Source: Breviolum minutum Mf 1.05b.01
Lineage: Eukaryota > Sar > Dinophyceae > Suessiales > Symbiodiniaceae
Length of the DNA: 64,000 bases
NCBI GenBank assembly: GCA_000507305.1
Contig: DF240806.1
Location: 1-64,000, forward strand
Direction of reading: 5' to 3'
In this document: piece after piece, positions 16,616 to 26,295 of the stretch
Numbering within the stretch: position 1 is the first letter of the stretch
Layout: each line of letters starts with the position of its first letter
Translations under genes and position numbers: made by a program
Notes under the pieces: model-generated
Told to the model about the DNA's origin: nothing
What the model saw: the letters and a program-made list of their open reading frames with translations, nothing else
The model's database searches: none

Positions 16616-17394
16616 TGAGTACAATATGTGAGAATCATGTAGACTACTTAGTACTTAGATGCACATTGTTGCTGAGCAGCATTTGCGTACCTATATACCC
16701 GTACATTAGACTATTATGATTCATGATTCACAAATGCAATAATGTATATGTTCATGTTATTTGTTCCAAAAAATGGCCCAAGACTGAATTGCTGACTTGA
16801 AAAAATGACATTCCTGGTCAAGGCCAAGCAGAAGAGTGTAGCCTTGTTGGATGATGCATGTGTTGCTGTTTGCTTGTCAGATAAATGCCGCACAAGTATA
16901 TCTATTACACGCATGAATCGCATCCAGCCTCCAACGTTACTAAAGATGTCATTCAAAATGGTGATGAGTGTTTCCAAGGCTCTTTGATTGAGCTGTCTAA
17001 CAGTCGGTTTGTGGGGTAAGGTGTAACTAGGGCTGATCCATGGCCCAATCTTTTTGAGCTCACCGTTCCAAGGGCAACATGGCAGGCAGAAACTCCTGAG
17101 GACTCAAGGGGTGTTCCAGGGGAGGATGTATAGATGTAGATGGCTTACAGGTGCTCACAGGTATCCTTCATGATTTGTTCAAACATGTCAAATCTGTTTT
17201 AGGACTTGCATAAAACCTTGTTCTCATGTTTTTGCTTGGGGTGAGCAACAGGCATCATGTTGAGGTGTACCAAAACGGAGATAGGGTAGATTGGTGCTGC
17301 TTTGAAATGACTGCATGTGGCATCATTGGACCAAGAGGCCACTAGTTATTAGAGTATACTGAAGCCATCACCATCAAAGCATGCCAACCAGCTG

Positions 17395-17602
17395 GTGGAA
17401 AAAAAACACGGGCAGATACCAACCATTACCAAACTATCCTGTGAAAAAACTGCAACTCCAAACTCCATCGGGCAAACCCATCGGACGCCCCTGCAAAAAA
17501 ACTCCAAACTGCAAGCAATCTTGGAACAATCAGCAGTCTTCCATAAAGCACATGGAGCGCATCCAATGCCGAAAGACTTGATAAGAACTTTGCCCTGCTG
17601 CC
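17395..17602 (+). CDS. possible exon upstream of methyltransferase
   Basis: Plus frame containing SIGQTHRTPLQKNSKLQAIL then EQSAVFHKAHGAHPMPKDLI. A minus frame over the same bases is also open. It could be an upstream exon or leader of the methyltransferase gene that follows. Confidence 0.25.
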
Positions 17603-20600
17603 ATGGGGGCACCAAAGTCTGAAAAGTATCCCTTAACGGATACAGTACGAGGGCTCGTTTATGAAGGATGCTTTGCTGCAGCCATGTTTGGAAGGCTAAG
17701 AGATTTGCCCTGCCCTGTTGAAGTCTTCTCCAAAAAAACGCATGAGCTCCAGCGGATGGAAGGCTTCATCAGAGTAGAAACAGGTGCAAGAATATATAGT
17801 AGTTAATGTTTAGCAGTTGTTTGTGCAAGTTATGAGATTTTGTACTTTGTGAATACCTCGTACCTCATTCGAGACATAGTCCTTTGATAAAACGTGACCA
17901 TATCATCTTCGTGAGATACCTTGGCGATGTATTTCTACTTAGGGGAAGTAGGAATTCAATGACTATCATACATCATGCATGCATCATGAGTTCCCAACCA
18001 CTTGGTAAGTACATCATACATTAATATAAGCATTTACATTCAGTATCAAGAGTTCTAACCACTCAGGCCTCAGCATGGAAGAGACCTTCACCAAAATCTA
18101 TGCCACTGATGCCTGGGGCAAGGGTTCGGGCGCCGGAAGCGTACCGGTGCATTGCTTGAAATGGCTCCTTGGTCCGTGCAACTCAGAGGTCCCACCGAAC
18201 CGTCGTGAGACGGAAAAAAGGAGCCAAGCCCGTTAAAGAGAGACATGTTACAATCCCAACTAGATTTCTATGTCTATATTCTCCCTTTGAATAATATCGG
18301 AATAGATATTTACATGGTACAGTAAATCGCTTTATATTTGCAATTAAATGCGGAAAAAAGTGTTCGCAGCTGCCCGTGACATGTCTTTGCTCCCATCCTT
18401 TCCGTGGCCGGTGCTATCAAAGACAGAGGAGATCGCCGTTTCAGCCCATAGTGCCGATATCTAACGATATCTAACCGCAATGGAGCTGAGGAAAGGAACG
18501 GCATCCAACGTCAGCGCTGTGGACGGCCAGCTCACGGGCATCGTCGCTGACGAGAAGAAACCTTTGGAAGCACCTACAGTCGTGCGTTATCCTGTCAAAC
18601 GAGTTGGAGGCGACTATTTGCCGGAGAAGATGGTAACAAAAACTCAGCATGACAAGGCAGATGAAACATTTTTTGGTTGCATCAAGTCCGCTGTCCTTGG
18701 TACCTTTTTGACGCTCACCGGGGCCAAGGACAATGTGGGGAGCGAATGTGCCAATATAGGCTTGGTCAGTGCTTTGATGCTAACCATTATCGTGCCAATG
18801 AGCTACGAGAGTCTGTCAGACTGGCTGGAAGAAGACTATGTTGGGAGTGGCTTCGCTTTTGCAGAGGGCTACATTGGGGAAAAGCTGAGCGAAGCTCAAA
18901 TTGGGAATGCCTTGCCTTGGCTCCATGATGTTTCCTTATTTTTCTATGCAGTGGGAATCTGTGGTTTTCTCTCTTCGACGGTTGCATCAATTTGCATGTT
19001 GCTCTGTATCAGCGAGGTATCGACTGATGCAGGTTGCGCAGAGTGGCTGAGGGTTGCGGGTGTTTTCACGAGAGCTCCATATCTCTTGTTCCTCGCTGGT
19101 ACCTTCTTTATGTGGTCAGTGCTTATTCGCTGGCTTTTAGCTGTCAAGACACTGGCTGGCCTTGTTTGCTTAAGCTGCGTTTGTCTTGCAGGGTACCTTT
19201 TTATGGTGGTCGTTTGCCTAGTTTACATCCGGTCTTGCATCAAGGCGCACAACAGGATCCATGAGTTTGAAGGTTTGCATCTATCCCAAAGCGAGGCCCA
19301 AGAAGATGTCGAGGCTTGGTGGAAGCAAAATGCCACGATTGATGGCACCCTGGAAGATTGCCTTGATGCTTTGGCTGGAAAGCTCACTCACCCCAACCTT
19401 GTAATCAACCTCGATGGCATCTCAAAGGAGCGTGTGGCCATGCATTACCACAAACTGCGGACTGAGAGCATTGGAATCACATTATCACCATCAGAGTTGT
19501 ACCAGCTATGTTTGCAGCACTGAAAGTAGAGCTTGGTCTCCTCTTCACCTTGACGAACAATCGTAAGGTTTGGTAAACGCCGATCCATCCAGATCTGGAC
19601 TCCATCAAGTGGGCCAGACAGTTGAGATTTTGGCGTGAGGGGCGCCCGACAAAGTGCTCCAGATCTGTGATCAGGACGATTGTGTCCGCTAACTCGCTCA
19701 TGGCTTCCTCCAACATATTCATCTGCTCCGACCTGATGTAGCATTTACCCAAGTGGAGCGCGATGTTTTAGGGGANGTAGGCGACGACAGTAGTAGATTT
19801 AGTTCGTGTAGAAANAAAAAAAATAATGATATATATATATATATGTATATGTACGTACATGCAATTATATATATGTATGCTTGCCATTAAATTTGAGAAA
19901 TGCAGAGCAATTGCCCACGCACCTGACATTACAGTACATGTCAATGAGAATCCTAGCTCGTCCCCCTTATTCCTTTTGGGGGTAGCGAGGATTCACATGA
20001 ACATCACACCACATCACAAGCATACTTACACTAGACACCTGCATACACTTGTATACACCCACACGTTCCTAAAGGATTCTAAAGGTTTATACATGTATTG
20101 CATGTATGCAGGAAGTGTGTTTATGTGTTGCACGACCGATGCCATCCAAAATCCTAGGGGTTGGAAGCTTCAAGTGTCCAAGTTCCATTATGACTTCATA
20201 TATCCCACTGATGCAATGATTCGAAATGTTGCATAGGTATTTGTTACATATGCTTTCTTAGGAGCAAATAGAAATCAAGCGACAGTGACGTATCTTTGCA
20301 TAGGCTTTAAAAAAAACGTTGAGCATCTATGAAATGGTCTTCGCTTAAGTTGGCCGAATCAGATCTGATGTGATTTTTACCCGAAATTCACAAGGCCGGA
20401 TCAACGTAAACTTGCTGCACCACGAAACCTCATCAGAGAAACTTCCATGTTCCACTCCCAGTTGGGCTGTTTGTTATGTTACACGACTCTAGATGCAACA
20501 TGATGAAAATTGATGAAACAATGATGAAACCATGGAGATTTCAAACCGGCACCACCCAGGATTGAGTTTGTGCGTCGATTCATCAAGGAGAATTCCATCA

Positions 20601-22517
20601 AGTCAGTAGTGGACCTGGGTTGTGGAGATTGGCAGTTCAGTCCTTATATTTACCATGACCTGTCTGTGGCTTATGTTGGCTATGATGTGGTCTTGCCTGT
20701 CATCCAACAGACTCCTAGCTGATTTATGTGATTTTTTGTGGGTGAAGGGGGGGACGTTTTTTAGCGCCATCATTCTATAATGAATGGTGGTGCCTCCGAT
20801 GGCACATGAGCCTCACCCCAAATGGCAGACTAGTAAAGAATGCAGTGTATGGAAACAATATAGCAATTCAATATGACTAAATCAATGATGTTGAACAAGA
20901 CTTTGGAACACCTCCTTGTCTTGACGATTTGTATGACAAAGTGGTAGCAACTGCTACTTTGGGTATCCACTCCTTTAGTAGTCAAATGATTCAAGTGCTG
21001 AATGATTATCATAACTCAAATGCAACCTTCAAGGCCCTCTTTTCCCCTGTGGTAAAGGCTGATCTAGGACCGACCACTCTCCATACTTCCTTCCCACACA
21101 ACAGACAGTGAACCTTGGCCTTTGGGATGCACTTGCAGTTTTCTCAACCACCATCCTATACTGGGTTGAAAATTCCGGGAATTTCATGGAATTTCCATGA
21201 CTTCCCCGAGGGATGTTTTCGGACACTTTCACCCTGAGGAACCGCGCCAACTGGGGCGACCAAGGCTTTATCTTCGAGCACTTGGAAGCATGGCAGTGAA
21301 AAGACATATATAGATGTTGACGGATCTAAAAACATGTTGCTAGCTGCTAGGCATGGTGGAAAGTCAACCCTACCTGTAGTGGTTCAAATACCCTTCCCAG
21401 CCGAATGCCAGTTACTTGCTGCTGTTTGGTTTGAATGAAAATCAGGAACCACGATACATTTGGCTGCAGACACACCTGGCTGAGGATTTCTCCTCGCAAG
21501 TGGATCAGGTTTCAGATGCCGAATTGTATATTTTGAAGGACTGTGTGACCCCAGTTGGATGGTCAAGGCTTCATAACATAGATGGGAGTTTCCAAAAATA
21601 GGGGTACCCCAAAATGGATGGTTTATAATGGAAAACTCATTAAAATTGATGATTTGGGGGTACCACCATTTTAGGAAACCCCCAGATTGGTCTGCAACCG
21701 TTTGTGTCTACCACTTCTTTCTACTCCTCAACAAGCGCAGAACCTAGACCATAGCTGAGCAGAATGCCTTCCAGCTGTTGTTCCAGGACGTTTTGCAGCA
21801 CTGGTCTTCTGCACGCATCACCAAGTTTTTGAAGGAACTGCAGAGCAGCAAATCAAAGATGAGGCGCAAAGTATAGCATCAGACACCACTAGAACATATA
21901 CAAATCCTTCGACAATCCACATTTGACGCATGAGATCCTTTCACTTTGTGACACACAATGTCTTCAATCATCCCCAATAAAGGTTCCAGGTTCCCCACTA
22001 ACCAACCGCAGTAATGATTATCGAAGGTGACGAACACTGCTTTGGTCCCGAAGCCTCCCAGGTTCATTCTTCTATGCAACTGCGCTGGCCCAGAGGATTG
22101 GCCAGAGGAGTGGGTAGCTGTTGGGAGGTGATCCTGAAACCCTGAAAACGTGTTTTCAGAAGGCCTCAATTTGAGGGAAGTTGATGGAAATGAAATGGTT
22201 CATGAAGTTATGTGAATTATTGCGTATACGTCTATATGTTTATTTTTGCGATAATAAGTGTATAGTTGATTATGTTTGTGTTGCACCAACATTCGTGTTT
22301 TGAATGAAAAGTGCGGGCTGCCAGGCGCAATGATTTGAAGAGTCAGTTTAGGATAGACATCAAACTGCAGGAGGATTGCAGCGACGGTGGCTGGCGACCT
22401 CTCTTTGCTTCCAAAGCACCGCTGAAGGGGTTCAATCCAGAGGTGCCGTGTTGGAGTAGGAAAGATGGAGATGAAACAGGGCTAGTTTCTCAAATCTGGT
22501 GGGTTTTCCAGACATAA
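17603..22517 (+). CDS. SAM-dependent methyltransferase, multi-exon
   Basis: Predicted class I S-adenosylmethionine methyltransferase; substrate unknown. Exon 1, 17603-17783, starts MGAPKSEKYPLTDTVRG and ends phase 1. Exon 2, 18067-18146, completes that codon and carries FTKIYATDAWGKGSGAGS. Exon about 20538-20700 carries motif I, IKSVVDLGCGDWQFSPY, then AYVGYDVV. Exon about 21401-21545 carries SYLLLFGLNENQEPRYIW. Exon about 21757-21860 carries FQLLFQDVLQHWSSARIT, the conserved helix after the SAM pocket. About 22000-22028 gives LTNRSNDYR. A last exon, 22311-22517, has DGGWRPLF and stop TAA. The motif order fits a Rossmann-fold methyltransferase. Not every junction phase could be closed, especially between 18146 and 20538, so small exons may be missing or the gene may be partly decayed. 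An intact unrelated gene lies in that intron. Confidence 0.65.
18480..19523 (+). CDS. intronless four-helix membrane protein
   Basis: A 347-aa ATG-to-TGA frame, the longest uninterrupted non-repeat frame in the window apart from the ankyrin gene's large exon. The N-terminal 85 residues are hydrophilic. Four hydrophobic segments follow at about 95-115 (IGLVSALMLTIIVPM), 155-180 (FFYAVGICGFLSSTVASICM), 200-222 (APYLLFLAGTFFMWSVLI) and 227-252 (LVCLSCVCLAGYLFMVVVCL). The cytosolic-type C-terminus of about 95 residues ends YQLCLQH. No family recognised; topology suggests an integral membrane protein. It sits inside a large intron of the methyltransferase gene, same strand, without introns of its own although neighbours are heavily split. 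An A-rich tract (19811-19824, with one N) lies about 290 nt past the stop and may be a retrotransposed poly(A) tail. Confidence 0.85.
   Translation: MELRKGTASNVSAVDGQLTGIVADEKKPLEAPTVVRYPVKRVGGDYLPEKMVTKTQHDKADETFFGCIKSAVLGTFLTLTGAKDNVGSECANIGLVSALMLTIIVPMSYESLSDWLEEDYVGSGFAFAEGYIGEKLSEAQIGNALPWLHDVSLFFYAVGICGFLSSTVASICMLLCISEVSTDAGCAEWLRVAGVFTRAPYLLFLAGTFFMWSVLIRWLLAVKTLAGLVCLSCVCLAGYLFMVVVCLVYIRSCIKAHNRIHEFEGLHLSQSEAQEDVEAWWKQNATIDGTLEDCLDALAGKLTHPNLVINLDGISKERVAMHYHKLRTESIGITLSPSELYQLCLQH
19480..19752 (-). CDS. possible antisense coding fragment
   Basis: A 91-codon minus frame downstream of, and overlapping, the end of the membrane protein gene reads MLEEAMSELADTIVLITDLE then FVGRPSRQNLNCLAHLMES. 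It is helix-like and free of stops, but a second minus frame is open too. It may be a remnant of another gene. Confidence 0.3.
19811..19858. repeat. A-tract followed by (TA)n
   Basis: GAAANAAAAAAAATAATG then TATATATATATATATG. One ambiguous base at 19815. The A-tract could mark the 3' end of a retroposed transcript of the gene at 18480. Confidence 0.5.
21589..21678. mobile_element. inverted-repeat element G
   Basis: Arms TTTCCAAAAATAGGGGTACC and GGTACCACCATTTTAGGAAA are near-perfect inverted copies; total about 90 bp. It lies between two methyltransferase exons, so it is intronic. Confidence 0.75.
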
Positions 22518-22709
22518 AAAAGGTTACAGACAACATTGAAGTCAGTGTATTTCATGGATTATTGGATGGTTATGCTATAAAATGCTGATTGTGGTGCAGC
22601 AAAGTCATACCCCTTTCATGGAATGAACTGGCTATACCGTATACTTTATGGGTATTTCTTGGCCAGGGGGGTAGATTTTTCATCATTGGATGATGGCATG
22701 GCCATGGTC

Positions 22710-22835
22710 AGGTGCTCCTGCGATTCCCTTCGCTGCCAAACATGAAGGTGCCACTGCTGACATCAGGATGGGGACAGATGCGGGGAAATACCTTTCGGCC
22801 CTTGAAACCCCGTGGCAACAATCGAAGAGGCAACA
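22710..22835 (+). CDS. exon candidate, unknown protein
   Basis: Frame reads GAPAIPFAAKHEGATADIRM then GTDAGKYLSALETPWQQ. Protein-like; the antisense frame is also open but less so in composition. It follows the methyltransferase stop and may belong to the next gene. Confidence 0.35.
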
Positions 22836-22885
22836 ATATGATATATTGATATTGATATAATACAAGTGTATATATATGCATATAT

Positions 22886-22935
22886 TTTTGGAATTAGAAT
22901 ATATATATATATATATATATACATTCTAATATACA
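22886..22935. repeat. (AT)n inside an AGAAT..ATTCT inverted repeat
   Basis: About 26 bp of alternating AT flanked by TTAGAAT and ATTCTAA, so the whole block can form one hairpin. Confidence 0.8.
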
Positions 22936-23473
22936 TGTATATTTGTGGCTCGTGGCATGCCACATATGTATATCTAGGCAGTAGCAACGCCCAAAACGCA
23001 GAACGACGCATGTTGCATATCGTTCATGGAAAGTGGAGGTGGTTCTCAAGTCAATTGTCACACGACAGCTTGGAAAAAATGCAACTCACTCACAATCCAG
23101 TCAATGTACGGTACTGACAGCTTAAATTGCTGCATCCCTCATGATTGAGGTAAAGTCGTAGCTTTTTTGTAGCAGCAAACTTTTTGGCATCCTTTTACCT
23201 TTCTCACAATTTCGAATGGACCCAAAGATCATTGATATGCATGACTATACAAGCTGCCAGGAAACCGCCCACGTCACCCCAAATGTAACTTCAAACTTCA
23301 AGACTGACCGTTGAGGTCAACGTTCGGAATCACCAAATACGGCCAGATACAAAGGGGGCACAAACCTGAAAATCAACATGTCATTCAGATTCATTTATAT
23401 TCATTTATGCTTATACAGTACATATTTTTGATCATTTTTGTTCATGTACCTGTTCCCTTTCTTCCCGCCTCAG

Positions 23474-23582
23474 GAAGTGGCCTTGTTGCGTCCGGACCTG
23501 GGAGACCCCTGTCGTGCTGGTTGCAGTGCTGCGCGACGCGCCAAGTATCCAGAAGTTCGGAGAATGCGAAGTGGAGAAAAAG
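23474..23582 (+). CDS. exon candidate, unknown protein
   Basis: After a GCCTCAG acceptor the frame reads EVALLRPDLGDPCRAGCSAA then RRAKYPEVRRMRSGEK. Balanced, charged and splice-bounded. A further piece at about 22987-23117 (NAQNAERRMLHIVHGKWRWF) may belong with it. Family unknown. Confidence 0.4.
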
Positions 23583-24031
23583 ACAACTACAAAAAAACAT
23601 AAGGCATGAGGTGACAAAAATGCTATACATACAATATATCACATATGTCATATGTATATATTATATATATATGTACATCCCTTTTTTTGGTTCAAGAATA
23701 TATTTAAGATATATTTTGATGTGTATTTGTTTTTCTTTGTTTACACTTATATATTATATTATTGTCAATTCTCCATGTATTGATGCTCAATTTGCAACCC
23801 TATGACATTTTTTCATTTTGGGGTGCAGGGTCAAGGCTCGCTTATTAATCTGCACTTGTTACTGTTACCTAGTGGGGCTAGGATGTACACAACATGTGCA
23901 GAAACGTGAAGCTGTTCCTGGACCTTGAGATACAGGCAGCCAGGCACGGGAGAAATGTGGGAAATTGTCTGGAGTTGCAAAGTATTTGCAACAAAGAACC
24001 ATCAAAATCTACCCTTGCTTGCTCCAACTAG

Positions 24032-24041
24032 TTGGCTCAAG
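24032..24041 (+). other. possible relict dinoflagellate spliced leader 3' end
   Basis: TTGGCTCAAG matches the last 10 nt of the conserved dinoflagellate spliced-leader sequence, 58 bases upstream of the ATG at 24099. Relict leaders are known where spliced mRNAs were reinserted into the genome. The rest of the leader is not visible, so the match could be chance. Confidence 0.3.
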
Positions 24042-24098
24042 ACTTGCAAGTGCTGAGAAGTACTTCCGTCTGAGTGTTGCTGCGGGAAGTGCAGTGCA

Positions 24099-24536
24099 AT
24101 GTCACTTCAAGATGGCTATGTTACTTACGGTCCAGATGCACTCGCTACGGCACTCGCTACAAATTCTGAGTTGAATCAACGCCTTCAACAGGCCTTGAAG
24201 CACAACGAGGAACTTGAGGCAAAGATTCAAGATCTTCAGAAGCGCCTGTCTGAAGCGGAAGAGCCCAAAGATGGCAAGGCTCAGATTCAGCTGGACGAGT
24301 CGTCCAACGGATTTCTGGAAATCCATCCGGTGTGGGTAGATGTTTCAGAGTACCTGGAGGCCTCTGATCTGAGAAACCTTTCTTTCAGCGAGAAGCACGA
24401 CATGTTGCGGAAATTCTTCAAAACTCGACTGAAACTACGCGACGAAAAGAGGCGAGCGGCAGAGAAAAAAGATATGGCCGCACTTGATGCTATATTGGCA
24501 AGGGCAAGGGAGGTGTTAAGGAGATTGCGGCAGTGA
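24099..24536 (+). CDS. coiled-coil protein, C-terminus apparently frameshifted
   Basis: Intronless 145-aa frame. Residues about 24-52 form a coiled coil (NQRLQQALKHNEELEAKIQD), followed by EIHPVWVDVSEYLEASDLRN and a charged helical tail (KLRDEKRRAAEKKDMAALDA). It ends abruptly at a TGA at 24534. Another frame then continues the same 14-residue repeat (FRADMAAIEAVEKE, CRADMAAIQAIVAR) to a stop at about 24673. Function unknown. A 1-nt loss within the tail best explains the early stop. Confidence 0.65.
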   Translation: MSLQDGYVTYGPDALATALATNSELNQRLQQALKHNEELEAKIQDLQKRLSEAEEPKDGKAQIQLDESSNGFLEIHPVWVDVSEYLEASDLRNLSFSEKHDMLRKFFKTRLKLRDEKRRAAEKKDMAALDAILARAREVLRRLRQ

Positions 24537-24640
24537 AAAAAGAATTTAGGGCAGATATGGCCGCAATCGAGGCAGTGGAAAAAGAATGTCGGGCAGATAT
24601 GGCCGCAATTCAGGCTATCGTGGCAAGGAAGGTCCTGGCA
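24471..24640 (+). repeat. 42-nt (14-aa) tandem repeat with 1-nt slip
   Basis: GATATGGCCGCA occurs at 24471, 24554 and 24596. The last spacing is 42 nt and the first is 83 nt, one less than two units. Confidence 0.8.
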
Positions 24641-25149
24641 AGGAGATTGTCGCGTGTCAGTTCACGCAGATGAGTTCGCCTGAGATGCTCGCAAGCCAAA
24701 AAGGTGCAACAAAAAGATGAGAAAAAAACTATACATCTAGGTGATGGTTTCAAATAGTTGTTTGTTTTCACTCCTATTTGGGGAAATGATCCATTTTGAC
24801 TAATATTCTTCAAGTGGGTTGAAGCCACCAACTAGATATGGTTCAGTGATGTTCAGGTGGAAAGAGTGGAAAGTGGGTAACAAGCCAAGACGGCCATTTC
24901 TTTCGCAATAGAATGATCTTCCATTGAACAATGACTGTGACTATCGGTGGATAGAGTGACGTTGGGTTTTCAGGATTTCCTCCAATAGTGGCTTTTGGCA
25001 TTTGGAGGGAAAACCTGTCGAAATTACCCCGCTTTCAAGGATGGCAATGATTCCCACCCAAATCATACACCTGGAACACTCCCTCACCCCGACACCTTAA
25101 CGACAAAGGCAGCACCCCGGTTTAAGACCTGGGAATCCAACATAGCGAC

Positions 25150-25255
25150 ATAGTGACGCCCTCAGGAGCCTCAGATGTTAAGTCCTGGAGCCCAGAAGGG
25201 AATTTGGAGGCAAGGAAAGAACTGAAGATGCCTTTTTCGTCACGACTTGAAAGAG
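25150..25255 (+). CDS. exon candidate, unknown protein
   Basis: Frame reads VTPSGASDVKSWSPEGNLEA then RKELKMPFSSRLERG, ending at a GTATAC donor. Protein-like; no family recognised. The flanking 24675-25150 shows no other coding. Confidence 0.35.
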
Positions 25256-25825
25256 GTATACTTTAAGGCAGGGTTATGAGTGATTCTATGGTTTTATAAG
25301 GTTTTTGAATGTTTTAGGGTTCAAAACCATTATAATGATATACATGTGGATGTATATATATATGTATATGATGCTGTAGTTGCGGCATAGGCTTATGAAG
25401 ATAGCAGATATGGATCAAGGCTAGTTGATGAGGTGTGAATTTGATTATATATCCTAAATATCATTGTATGAAGGTGCATGACAAACTGTAGTCCATTGTT
25501 TGGAGATCATTTTCATTGAAAACGGGGCGAGTGAATGTTTTGCGCAGGTTTGTTGGGCTCAAGCTTTATACTTGCACATTGCACAGTACATGCCAGAAAA
25601 CTAGTATGGAATTTCAACATGATCTCTTGAAAAAGAAGCATTTTTTGAGACATCAGTAAACTTCAAGGGTGTAGATTAGCAAGTGTCAACCCTGCTCTTA
25701 GGATGGAAAAGACTGTGGAGAGAAAATTAAGTAGGGAAGGCCACGCATAATCATGATATTCGATTGGACAGCCAGTAATTAGTGGAATACCGCAACGTAC
25801 AGCATGCGTTCGGATCCGGAGACAA

Positions 25826-26101
25826 TTGCGCACCATCCATTGGACATGCTCCGACTGCGTCGCTGAGCGTCATGATTTCGCAGGATGCAAGTCAGGCCAG
25901 GATGTTGATGTTTTTTTCACAGTGATTGGGGAGCTTCATAGAGGAAAAAGTATCAAACAAGTTGGCATGAGATTTTATGAGGATTTTTGTTGGGGTCAGT
26001 TGTCAGTTCACCGCCTGAGCCTTTTGAGACCTTCACCGCCACATCGCAGCATTTTGAAAGAAGCAACGATTCTTGGATATGATATTAGCGGGAAGTTGTG
26101 A
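25826..26101 (+). CDS. possible exon, ambiguous
   Basis: A 91-codon plus frame is open, but a second plus frame in its first part (APSIGHAPTASLSVMISQDA) looks equally protein-like. It lies 195 bp before the first clear PPR exon. Confidence 0.2.
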   Translation: MRTIHWTCSDCVAERHDFAGCKSGQDVDVFFTVIGELHRGKSIKQVGMRFYEDFCWGQLSVHRLSLLRPSPPHRSILKEATILGYDISGKL

Positions 26102-26295
26102 GCTGCAATGGGGAATAACTAGGTTTATATGATATGTTTGAATGATGATGAGTGATATATGTGCGTGTGTTTGATGTGACACTTGGATTGAAAGAAGATT
26201 GTATGTTGACTCAATGATCTGATTTTGCTTGACACTTGTTGGGTCCCTCTTATAGGTGTTATTGCCTCCATGATTTTGGGCTGTTCCAAATTGAG

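Noticed and set aside
18361..18430. CCGTGGCC upstream of the membrane-protein ATG as a spliced-leader relict
   Set aside because: Only the first 8 nt resemble the leader; the following bases do not align.
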